From the NCBI RefSeq assembly GCF_046736045.1, contig NZ_CP177134.1, forward strand, positions 868,001 through 932,000: a DNA stretch of 64,000 nt, read 5' to 3'. A model generated the notes under the pieces. It worked only from the letters and a program-made list of their open reading frames with translations. It was not told where the DNA came from and ran no database searches. Source of the stretch: Leptospira_A sp046736045. Its GTDB lineage: Bacteria; Spirochaetota; Leptospiria; Leptospirales; Leptospiraceae. This document shows, in pieces, positions 26,135 to 33,552 of this stretch (positions within the stretch are counted from its first letter, which is position 1; each line of letters opens with the position of its first letter). The translations under genes were made by a program, and so were the position numbers.

Positions 26135-27736
26135 TTATGCGGGCTTCGCCTGAAATTCAAGTTTCAAACCGAATGTTTCTTCAAACAGATCCTTCTTTTC
26201 TTCCACCGACCAAACTTCCAAATGAGGATCGTTTTCTTTCGAATGAATCATTTCCAAAATCACCTTGGTGCCTTGGCGGAATGTTTTCACCTGATCGATC
26301 AGACATTTTTCCGATCTGTCCAACCCGTCTCCGATCCGAAGAAGAGATGAAAGTTTTTTTACAAGAATTTGATCTTCCGCACGAAGCAATTTAAACTCTT
26401 CGTGTTTTTGTTTAGGTCCGCCCTTTCTATGGTAACGGGAAACAAGTGCAATGATTTCGATTTCCGAATTGGAAAACCCTACCATCGCTTCGGAGTTTTT
26501 GATAATATAGTAACTATGTTTGTGATAAGAGTGATGAGAAATACAAAGTCCCACTTGATGGAGATGGCATGCCGCCTCCAGGTATTCTCTCTCCTGCGCT
26601 CCCAAACCATGCAAATCCTTAAGGTCATCAAACAATTGCAAGGTGAGTTTCGCAACTTGCTCCGCGTGTTTTTTCCCCTGAGGATATAGATTGGATACGG
26701 TACGAAGCGCTTTATCTCTGATATTATCCAATGCGGGAAGATTCGTATTTTCGTGACGGTACCAACTTTCAATCGTATCGTAAACGATTCCGTCCCGAAG
26801 AGCAAAATCGGATACAATCACGGAAGGTGCTTTTACCCGATGCAATACTTCGTCCAAAACCAAAACCCCGCCTACAATGATATCTGCCCGCTTGGAATCA
26901 AGACCGGGGATTTTCAATCGTTTCTTTACGCTGTCTGCTTCCAGAACGGATTTGCGGACTTCCTTAAATTGGTCATAGGTAAATTCAAATCCGTTCAAAC
27001 GATCGATTTTTTCCCCTCTGCCTTCCAAAATCATAGAAGTAACAGACGTTATACTTCCGGAAGACCCTACAACCTGAAACGGTTTCCACTGTTCAATCTG
27101 AGGCAAAAAAGCGGATAAAACGGATTCAATATGTATTCTGCATTTTTGCAAGTCCACGACACCAAGCGGATCTTTTTTCAGAAACTTTTCAGTCAATCGG
27201 ATGGCTCCCAGTTTCAAGCTGGTGGAAAAAAGAATCTCTCCTTTCTCTCCTACAAGCAATTCCGTGCTTCCTCCTCCGATATCGATCATCAAAATCCGTT
27301 TATCATATACGGGAAGGCCTTGCAATATCCCCAAATAAATGAGTCTTGCCTCTTCATTTCCGGAAACTACGTCTATTTTCAAACCGACTTCTTTCAGTGC
27401 GCGCTCAAGGAATATGTCTCTATTCTCAGCTTCGCGTAACGCGCTCGTGGCGACAGCACGAATCTCCGCATGATAAGAATCCGCTAAAGTTTTAAATCTT
27501 TTCAGGCAGGATATCCCGCGTTCTATTGCCTCTTCCTGAATTACCGCATAATCCCCGCTACCGCTTCCCAAGCGAACCGACTCTTTCTCTTTGGTAATCG
27601 GTTCAAGGGTTCCATCGGCACGAATGCGAACGATGACTATATGAAAGGAATTGGTTCCTAAATCAATGGCCGCGAGTATCTTTTCGTGGGAACTTTCCCC
27701 ACTTCTCTTCTTCAAAAGTTGGCTGAATGGTAGCAT
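26135..27736 (-). CDS. Exopolyphosphatase / guanosine pentaphosphatase (Ppx/GppA)
   Basis: The protein has about 533 aa from ATG 27736; a TTG at 27781 would add 15 residues. The ASKHA fold shows phosphate loops AAIDLGTNSFHIVIV near the start and LMIDIGGGSTELLVG near 157. The C-terminal third is an HD-type helical domain (HLHQVGLCISHHSYHKHS). It cleaves terminal phosphate from polyphosphate or pppGpp. Upstream of the 7TM phosphatase on the same strand and divergent from mreB. Confidence 0.9.
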   Translation of the reverse strand: MLPFSQLLKKRSGESSHEKILAAIDLGTNSFHIVIVRIRADGTLEPITKEKESVRLGSGSGDYAVIQEEAIERGISCLKRFKTLADSYHAEIRAVATSALREAENRDIFLERALKEVGLKIDVVSGNEEARLIYLGILQGLPVYDKRILMIDIGGGSTELLVGEKGEILFSTSLKLGAIRLTEKFLKKDPLGVVDLQKCRIHIESVLSAFLPQIEQWKPFQVVGSSGSITSVTSMILEGRGEKIDRLNGFEFTYDQFKEVRKSVLEADSVKKRLKIPGLDSKRADIIVGGVLVLDEVLHRVKAPSVIVSDFALRDGIVYDTIESWYRHENTNLPALDNIRDKALRTVSNLYPQGKKHAEQVAKLTLQLFDDLKDLHGLGAQEREYLEAACHLHQVGLCISHHSYHKHSYYIIKNSEAMVGFSNSEIEIIALVSRYHRKGGPKQKHEEFKLLRAEDQILVKKLSSLLRIGDGLDRSEKCLIDQVKTFRQGTKVILEMIHSKENDPHLEVWSVEEKKDLFEETFGLKLEFQAKPA

Positions 27737-27889
27737 TTTTCTAGTATCAATCCTATGAAAAATTTTTACGGTTGAAAGCAAAATCCTACCGAAAATTAAT
27801 GGGAACAGGTAGTTTTAAGCTTTTCTGATGGTTTTTCGACTTACCATCTTCGTGATCCTACCGTTTCATACTTATTATCAGGACATCAT

Positions 27890-28912
27890 ATGATTTTTGA
27901 CAACCTCTACGGACTATTTTCGAACGACATGGGCATCGACCTAGGCACAGCAAATACACTCGTTCATGTGAAAGGACAAGGCATTGTTCTCTCCGAACCA
28001 TCCGTAGTAGCAGTCCAAGCTTCCACTGGAAGAGTCCTTGCCGTGGGCCAGGAAGCGAAACGGATGCTTGGTAGAACTCCGGGAGACATCGTTGCCATTC
28101 GCCCGATGAAAGACGGGGTGATTGCCGACTTCGAAACTGTGGAAAAGATGATTCGTTACTTCATCGCAAAAGTCCACAATCGCACTACATTTGTAAAGCC
28201 ACGCATCGTCATCGGGGTTCCTTCGGGAATTACGGAAGTGGAAAGACGTGCCGTTCGGGAATCTGCGGAACAAGCAGGAGCGAGAGAGATCTTTCTCATC
28301 GAAGAAGCACTTGCCGCAGCCATTGGTGCCAACATCCCGATCCATGAACCGGCTGGAAACATGATCGTAGATATCGGAGGAGGTACCACAGAAATCGCTG
28401 TGATCTCCCTCGGTGGTATGGTAATTGCCGAGTCCATCCGTACAGGTGGGGACGAATTTGATGAAGCCATCGTAAAATACCTTCGTAACCAATACAACCT
28501 GGTTGTAGGAGAAAGAACTGCGGAGGATATCAAGCTGACCATTGGAAATGCATTCGCTGACAAACGAGTGGATACTATGGAAGTGAAAGGTAGAGATGCG
28601 ATCTCAGGGCTCCCTCGCACACTCGAGCTGGATTCCAACGAAATCAGAAAAGCTCTCAAAGAACCAACCGACGAAATCCTGGACGGAATCAAATCCGTAT
28701 TGGAAAGAACTCCTCCCGAACTTGCTGCCGATATCGTGGAAAGAGGAATCGTTCTTACGGGTGGTGGTTGTCTTCTTCGAGGACTAGAGCATTACCTCAC
28801 CAAAGAAACAGGAGTTCCCGTGTTCCGTGCTGAAAACCCACTAACATGCGTAGTGTTGGGAACAGGACGTTATTTGGACGAACTCAAATACATCAAACCA
28901 GGTATCAGATAA
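27890..28912 (+). CDS. mreB: Rod shape-determining protein MreB
   Basis: The protein has 340 aa, the normal length. The actin-fold motifs are clear: MGIDLGTANTLVHVKG near the start, IVDIGGGTTEIAVISLGG near 161, and VLTGGGCLLRGLEHYL near 287. MreB filaments organise lateral wall synthesis with MreC, MreD, RodA and PBP2. Those partners are encoded at 47372-52497, not next to it. A strong terminator follows at 28922. It is preceded by a weak ribosome site (CAGGA). Confidence 0.97.
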   Translation: MIFDNLYGLFSNDMGIDLGTANTLVHVKGQGIVLSEPSVVAVQASTGRVLAVGQEAKRMLGRTPGDIVAIRPMKDGVIADFETVEKMIRYFIAKVHNRTTFVKPRIVIGVPSGITEVERRAVRESAEQAGAREIFLIEEALAAAIGANIPIHEPAGNMIVDIGGGTTEIAVISLGGMVIAESIRTGGDEFDEAIVKYLRNQYNLVVGERTAEDIKLTIGNAFADKRVDTMEVKGRDAISGLPRTLELDSNEIRKALKEPTDEILDGIKSVLERTPPELAADIVERGIVLTGGGCLLRGLEHYLTKETGVPVFRAENPLTCVVLGTGRYLDELKYIKPGIR

Positions 28913-28921
28913 TTCACCAAT

Positions 28922-28951
28922 CGCCCGCTAAGCGGGCGACATCTCTTTTTT
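28922..28951 (+). terminator. Rho-independent terminator of mreB
   Basis: CGCCCGC-TAA-GCGGGCG at 28922-28938 is a perfect 7-bp G/C stem with a 3-base loop. A T run (TCTTTTTT) follows by 28951. It begins 10 bp past the mreB stop and would isolate mreB from downstream genes. Confidence 0.85.
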
Positions 28952-28962
28952 CAAAACTCCAC

Positions 28963-29051
28963 GTGACATAATATCTCAGGTAATATTAAAAGCCCCCTCC
29001 CTTTTTAGGGTTGGGGGGAGTGGCTCGTGGGCTTGCAATAAATCACCTAAC
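28963..29051 (-). repeat. Dispersed intergenic repeat, copy B
   Basis: On the minus strand this 89-bp element is nearly identical to copy A (5446-5536) and copy C (39794-39884) from GTTAGGTG to TATGTCAC, including the C-rich/G-rich hairpin. The adjacent 29052-29170 region carries two more modules: AAGTTCGCCTTTTTGA (29107-29122) and GGGCGCACATTTCCGGCT (29143-29160). The 28913-29280 gap holds this repeat, the mreB terminator and the AKR promoter, but no gene. Confidence 0.85.
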
Positions 29052-29195
29052 ACAAAATGATCGAATCGACAACCTCTTTGCTAAAATCCCGGAAAATTTT
29101 AAATTTAAGTTCGCCTTTTTGACCATTTTTTACAAAATCCTTGGGCGCACATTTCCGGCTATCCTTCCCTTCTTCCACAAAACCTTTCCTTCAAT

Positions 29196-29268
29196 TTGTA
29201 TACAATTATACTGAATCCGTATACTGCCTAAGTTCAAATTCAAATTGTATTCTTTTTGATTTGAACTT
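29196..29268. promoter_or_regulatory. Promoter region of the aldo/keto reductase with inverted repeats
   Basis: Within 85 bp of the reductase start lie: the perfect palindrome TTGTATACAA (29196-29205), two TATACT hexamers that could serve as -10 elements (near 29207 and 29220), a second GTATAC (29219-29224), and a perfect 10-bp inverted repeat AAGTTCAAAT...ATTTGAACTT (29230-29239 and 29259-29268, 19-bp gap). They are candidate binding sites for the AraC regulator encoded downstream. Confidence 0.45.
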
Positions 29269-29280
29269 TACACTTTATTT

Positions 29281-30291
29281 ATGACAAACATAAGAAAGAT
29301 CAAATTAGGCAAACAAGGATTAGTTGTTCCCATAGAAGGACTTGGTTGCATGGGAATGTCCAAGATGGGCGACATGAATATTTACGGTAATGCCGATGAT
29401 GTCGAATCCATTGCAACCATTCACCGTGCCTTGGAATTGGGAGTGAACTTTCTGGACACTGCCGATCTCTACGGTCCGTTGGAAAACGAAAGATTAATCG
29501 CCAAAGCCATCAAGGGTAATCGAAATGCATATATCATCGCAACTAAGTTCGGTTATGAAATAGATGACAAGGAACAACTTACCTGGCAAATCAACGGCAA
29601 ACCTCAATATGTGAAAAAGGCAATGGAACGTTCTTTGAAAAATCTTAACACGGATCATATTGACCTTTACTATCTTCATCGGCTTGATCCCAATACACCG
29701 ATCGAAGACACAGTAGGTGCAATGTCGGAACTTGTCAAAGAAGGAAAGATACGTTACATCGGACTCTCGGAAGTTTCTTCCACCACCATCAAACGTGCGC
29801 ACAAAATACATCCGCTAACGGCCGTTCAAACGGAATATTCTTTATTCGAAAGAGAGGTAGAAATTACCGGAATTTTAGCTACCATGCAGGAACTGGGAAT
29901 CGGACTTGTCGCCTATTCTCCGTTAAGCAGAGGATTCTTAACAGGAGCGATCAAATCTCCTGACGACTTTGAAGCAAATGATTTTCGAAAAAACATCCCT
30001 CGTTACCAAGGAGATCAGTTTTATAAGAATATAGAATTGGTAAATGAAATCGAAAAATTAGCGGCAAAAAAAGGTATCACTCCTTCACAAGTGGCAATCG
30101 CCTGGGTATTGGCAAAAGATATTGTTGCAATTCCCGGAACAAAACGAGTCAAATATGTGGAAGAAAATATCGCAGCGGCAAATATCACTTTGACCCGGGA
30201 CGAACTCGACAAATTGGAATCCATCATTCCACAGGGAGTTTCGACTGGAGATCGTTATGATGCCGGTTCGATGGCGGCATTGGACAGATAA
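29281..30291 (+). CDS. Aldo/keto reductase
   Basis: The protein has 336 aa. The catalytic tetrad is visible: Asp and Tyr in NFLDTADLYGP, Lys in IIATKFGYE and His in LYYLHRLDP. NADPH-binding residues are in PGTKRVKYVEEN near the C-terminus. It reduces aldehydes or ketones; substrate unknown. An AraC regulator begins 7 bp downstream, suggesting substrate-responsive control of both. Confidence 0.93.
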   Translation: MTNIRKIKLGKQGLVVPIEGLGCMGMSKMGDMNIYGNADDVESIATIHRALELGVNFLDTADLYGPLENERLIAKAIKGNRNAYIIATKFGYEIDDKEQLTWQINGKPQYVKKAMERSLKNLNTDHIDLYYLHRLDPNTPIEDTVGAMSELVKEGKIRYIGLSEVSSTTIKRAHKIHPLTAVQTEYSLFEREVEITGILATMQELGIGLVAYSPLSRGFLTGAIKSPDDFEANDFRKNIPRYQGDQFYKNIELVNEIEKLAAKKGITPSQVAIAWVLAKDIVAIPGTKRVKYVEENIAAANITLTRDELDKLESIIPQGVSTGDRYDAGSMAALDR

Positions 30292-30298
30292 AATATCT

Positions 30299-31216
30299 AT
30301 GACAACAAAAGGACTGGTTACATTCAATTCAATCGGTGAATATCACAAGATTTTGAATTTACCCAAACCGCAACATCCGTTGGTATCCATTATTAAATTT
30401 ACAGGGACTGCTATGAGTCCCTATTTTTTGGAAAATAAATTTGTTTATGATTTTTATACGATTTCGATCAAAAAAAATATCAAAGGCACCATTCGATATG
30501 GAAGACAAAATTACGATTTTAGCGAAGGGATCATGAGTTTGAGTTCCCCCAAACAAGTGTTTTCTTTTGATGAGTCCACGGATGTTTCCGAACTGTCAGG
30601 ATGGGGTTTGATCTTTCATTCGGATTTTATTCGAAATTATAATCTGGCAAAACAAATCCAAAACTACGGTTTCTTTTCCTATGAAACCCACGAAGCACTG
30701 CATTTGTCCGATAAAGAAGAAGCGGTAATCGAAACGATTATGAAGAACATTGAGCAGGAATATTTCACACCGATAGATATGTTCAGTCAGGATGTAATGA
30801 TTTCCCATATCGAGCTGCTTCTCAATTATGCAAATCGGTTTTATAACAGACGATTTATCACCCGCAAACATACAAATGACGATCTTTTGATCCGATTGGA
30901 AGGTTTGTTAAAAGAATATTTCGACACCGATAAGGTGCAGCAACTAAGGCTACCCACAGTCAGATATCTTTCTTTCCAGTTGAATGTCTCTCCAAACTAT
31001 TTAAGTGATATGTTGAGGATCATCACAGGTCAAAATACCCAACAGCACATTCATAACTGGGTCATAGAAAAGGCAAAAGAAAAATTGGCCACTACCTCGT
31101 TGTCTGTGAATGAAATCGCAATTCAATTGGGATTCGAATACCCGCAATATTTCAGCAGGCTTTTCAAAACAAAAACAAAACTCACTCCTATGGAATTCAG
31201 AAATTCATTCGATTAA
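30299..31216 (+). CDS. AraC family transcriptional regulator
   Basis: The protein has 305 aa. ATG 30299, 7 bp after the reductase stop, is preferred to the ATG at 30257 inside that gene. The N-terminal 190 residues form a cupin-like ligand domain. The C-terminal double helix-turn-helix is at about 200-300: TVRYLSFQLNVSPNYLSDMLR, then LSVNEIAIQLGFEYPQYFSRLFK. It probably controls the reductase operon. Its last 24 bp lie within a 60-bp direct repeat that recurs at 33493-33552. Confidence 0.9.
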   Translation: MTTKGLVTFNSIGEYHKILNLPKPQHPLVSIIKFTGTAMSPYFLENKFVYDFYTISIKKNIKGTIRYGRQNYDFSEGIMSLSSPKQVFSFDESTDVSELSGWGLIFHSDFIRNYNLAKQIQNYGFFSYETHEALHLSDKEEAVIETIMKNIEQEYFTPIDMFSQDVMISHIELLLNYANRFYNRRFITRKHTNDDLLIRLEGLLKEYFDTDKVQQLRLPTVRYLSFQLNVSPNYLSDMLRIITGQNTQQHIHNWVIEKAKEKLATTSLSVNEIAIQLGFEYPQYFSRLFKTKTKLTPMEFRNSFD

Positions 31217-31252
31217 AAACCCCATGAACTTTTTAGTTCCGCCCGTTTCCTT
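31193..31252 (+). repeat. 60-bp direct repeat, left copy
   Basis: It aligns without gaps to 33493-33552, with 55 of 60 bases identical, at an offset of exactly 2,300 bp. The left part encodes the C-terminus of AraC (EFRNSFD stop). Read on the minus strand, the rest encodes KETGGTKKFMGFLIE stop, matching the C-terminus of the 805-aa envelope gene at 33505 (ETDGTKKFMGFSID). It is a copied junction between two convergent genes. Confidence 0.85.
31205..31252 (-). pseudogene. C-terminal fragment of an LA_1737-like envelope gene
   Basis: The minus strand here encodes the last 15 or so residues of the envelope protein at 33505-35922 (GTKKFMGF ending), and then stops being similar. There is no start and no upstream reading frame, so this is a remnant left by duplication of the junction. 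Confidence 0.7.
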
Positions 31253-31437
31253 ATGATCGCAACTGCATAGGAATGGTGGATCCAATACATTCCAGTGTTT
31301 CATCACTTATCAGATGCTAAGTACGGTCAGGATTATGTCTCGTTTTTTGCTGTACGCCAATCCAATAGGTTGATAGGATTTGAAAAAGAAAGGAATGAAA
31401 AAGATTTTGACTGATCAGGAATCTTAGATTTCATCCA

Positions 31438-31650
31438 ATGGTAAAAGGTATGAGTGATATTTTAAAAGATGCAAGTCCAGAGTCGATCAAGGCTGGAGAT
31501 AGATTTATCCAAAGGATAAAAACTGGAATAATCAAGAAGAACACATTACCCAATAAGTCAGAGGACTATCCTTTAGAAAAGGCATCTGAGAATTATACGG
31601 CTTATTTAAAGTCTGAGGACTTCCAAGAACTAATAAAAAAATCAAAATAA
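31438..31650 (+). CDS. Small acidic/basic protein of unknown function
   Basis: The protein has 70 aa (58 more likely core from MSDILKDASPES at 31450, where AAAGG is close by). It is rich in Lys and Ser and lacks cysteines, a signal peptide and membrane segments. Not recognised. It is followed 11 bp on by another unknown gene, and both lie inside the segment bracketed by direct repeats, with lower G+C than the neighbours. A small first gene with a larger second one is compatible with a toxin-antitoxin pair, but nothing in the residues proves it. Confidence 0.5.
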   Translation: MVKGMSDILKDASPESIKAGDRFIQRIKTGIIKKNTLPNKSEDYPLEKASENYTAYLKSEDFQELIKKSK

Positions 31651-31661
31651 AATCTTTTTCT

Positions 31662-32234
31662 ATGACTCAATCCAACTCTAGCTATGAATATGTTTTAGAT
31701 AAGTTTGGCGAAGAAAAAGTCAGAAACCGATTTATTTTCCTGAGAGAAAAAGCAATCGAGTTCTTAAGAGCCATTTGCCATAATCATAATCTTGAATTTA
31801 AGGAATATTTTTCTGTTAACGATTCTCTTTTAGAAGAAGCCGTCATTGATTATTTTGCAGACTTATTTAGATTAAAAGAATTTCATCAAATTGAAAAAGC
31901 ACAACCCCAGAAGGTTGCAGCATATACCTCTTACTGGTGTTTCAGAAGAAAGCCGATACAAATACTAAAGGATATTGATGATGAAGTGTTGGATAGATTT
32001 CCAGACATTAAATATGTCAATGAATTCTTCGCCTATTCATTATTAATGTCCATGGTTTTTGATTCGAAAAATCCTATTGCCGGTCGAAGCATGACTCTTT
32101 TTCGAAATTTAATGATTTATAATTATAAATACCGTCAATTAAACTCTCAAATTTTAGAGCTTGTTATTATTGCATTAAATACCGATTCTAATAGGGAACT
32201 TCTGACAGAAATTGAAGATATAAACGTTCAATAA
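31662..32234 (+). CDS. 190-aa soluble protein of unknown function
   Basis: Mostly helical by sequence, rich in Phe, Tyr, Leu and charged residues, with no signal peptide or membrane helix. It starts FGEEKVRNRFIFLREKAIEF and has a central YTSYWCFRRKPIQILKDI block. No family recognised. It starts 11 bp after the 70-aa gene with no good ribosome site, suggesting coupling to it. The A+T-rich sequence and position in the repeat-bracketed segment suggest transfer. Confidence 0.65.
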   Translation: MTQSNSSYEYVLDKFGEEKVRNRFIFLREKAIEFLRAICHNHNLEFKEYFSVNDSLLEEAVIDYFADLFRLKEFHQIEKAQPQKVAAYTSYWCFRRKPIQILKDIDDEVLDRFPDIKYVNEFFAYSLLMSMVFDSKNPIAGRSMTLFRNLMIYNYKYRQLNSQILELVIIALNTDSNRELLTEIEDINVQ

Positions 32235-32675
32235 TCCAACCAATGCGCCAGGGATTGCAGTGGAAATCGGAACGAAGTGCAGATTGAAACGGAAAGCCCG
32301 GTCGGCGGGATCGGCCAAACTTCGATCATCTAACTGATTCGAGGCGCCCACAAAATCAAAAATCATTGCAGTTTCCGATCGTTGTGAGAACCAAAGGTTT
32401 TTTCACACAACTTACGTTATGTGACGTGAATTAGAAGTCCTTTCAGTATTTTTTTGAATCATACCTTCGTTACATACCTGTTGCAAGATGATGCCTTTTA
32501 CAAAACTTATGGGCGCCGTTTCCGGCTCTCCCTCGGCGAGGGCGCTCGGTCGATCCGGGGCGGGAATATGATTCCGAACAAAAATTCAATTTTTGGTTTT
32601 CAAAGATGGTTGGGTCGGATAAGTTCAATCTTAGGAAAATAAATAGTTAATCTCTCTTTACGCATTCTTCAAAAT
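32235..32675 (+). other. Gene-free stretch with repeat copy D
   Basis: This 441-bp gap holds no supportable gene. At 32511-32562 it carries the repeat module GGGCGCCGTTTCCGGCTCT ... GATCCGGGGCG, which also occurs at 39610-39677 and partly at 29143-29160. A G/C-rich inner hairpin (CCCTCGGCGAGGG) lies between the two conserved ends. Its base composition is far richer in G+C than the surrounding unknown genes. Confidence 0.6.
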
Positions 32676-33443
32676 ATGAAAAAGATAAAATACAAATCCG
32701 TTTTTATTTCGGACCTTCACTTAGGCACCTCTCATTGCAAAGCCGGCTTACTTTTGGATTTATTCAAAAAAATCAAATTCGAAAATTTATTTTTAATCGG
32801 TGATATCATAGATCTTTGGGCGCTCAATTCGCATTGGTATTGGAATAAAGATCACGGAAAGGTAATCGAAAAGATTTTAAAATACAGCAGAAAGCGAAAA
32901 GTAAATTATATTTTGGGAAATCATGATATGATTTTTCGAAACCTTCTGTTAAAAAATGCATTTCAGTTCGGCGAGATACCATTAAGCGATTATCTGATCT
33001 ACAGAACGGTTAAGGGAAAAAACTTGTTATTGATCCATGGTGACCAATTTGACGGGTTTATGAGAAACCTGGGTTGGTTGTATCATCTGGGCGATAAAAC
33101 ATATGATCTTGTGGTTTTCTTCAACTCTCTCTTGAACAAATTCAGAAAATTTTTCGGAAAGGAATATTGGTCGCTTTCCGGATATTTAAAATCCAAAGTA
33201 AAAACCGTTCTTGCGAATATAACAAAATTCGAATCAATCCTAGTTCAGTATGCCAAAGATCATAATGTCGACGGAGTCATATGCGGACATACTCATACCC
33301 CGGGTATGACTACCATCGGATCGACTATTTATATGAATGACGGAGATTGGGTCGACAGTTGCACATTTATCGCCGAATCCTGGGATGGCCATTTTTATCT
33401 GTTAGATCATAAACTAAGAGAGATTGCACGTCTCGATTCCTGA
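32676..33443 (+). CDS. UDP-2,3-diacylglucosamine diphosphatase-like metallophosphatase
   Basis: The protein has 255 aa. The calcineurin-type motifs are all present: FISDLHLGTSHC, LIGDIIDLWAL, LGNHDMIF, LLIHGDQFDGF and ICGHTHTPGM. This matches the LpxH/LpxG-type group, which cleaves UDP-2,3-diacylglucosamine in lipid A synthesis; which step it performs here is inferred. It lies in the repeat-bracketed segment, directly before the 60-bp right copy. Confidence 0.85.
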   Translation: MKKIKYKSVFISDLHLGTSHCKAGLLLDLFKKIKFENLFLIGDIIDLWALNSHWYWNKDHGKVIEKILKYSRKRKVNYILGNHDMIFRNLLLKNAFQFGEIPLSDYLIYRTVKGKNLLLIHGDQFDGFMRNLGWLYHLGDKTYDLVVFFNSLLNKFRKFFGKEYWSLSGYLKSKVKTVLANITKFESILVQYAKDHNVDGVICGHTHTPGMTTIGSTIYMNDGDWVDSCTFIAESWDGHFYLLDHKLREIARLDS

Positions 33444-33492
33444 AAATGAATTCCTTTGGGGAAGTCGAAATCACAGGTTTCCCTTTTATTAT

Positions 33493-33552
33493 GAATTCGG
33501 AAATTCAATCAATTGAAAACCCCATGAACTTTTTAGTTCCGTCCGTTTCCTT
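33493..33552 (+). repeat. 60-bp direct repeat, right copy
   Basis: Right member of the pair with 31193-31252 (55 of 60 identical). It covers the 3' end of the envelope gene (stop codon at 33505-33507, minus strand). Just outside that stop it keeps a degraded AraC C-terminus on the plus strand (EFGNSIN stop versus EFRNSFD stop). It thus preserves both ends of the original convergent junction. Confidence 0.85.

Noticed and set aside
29011..29214. ORF starting MGGVARGL
   Set aside because: It lies in repeat copy B; the same spurious frame appears in copy C (39569-39835), so it follows the repeat, not a gene.
31253..31437. A 50-codon open frame ending in EKERNEKDFD stop
   Set aside because: No start codon or ribosome site; it could be a gene remnant within the inserted segment, but nothing supports it.
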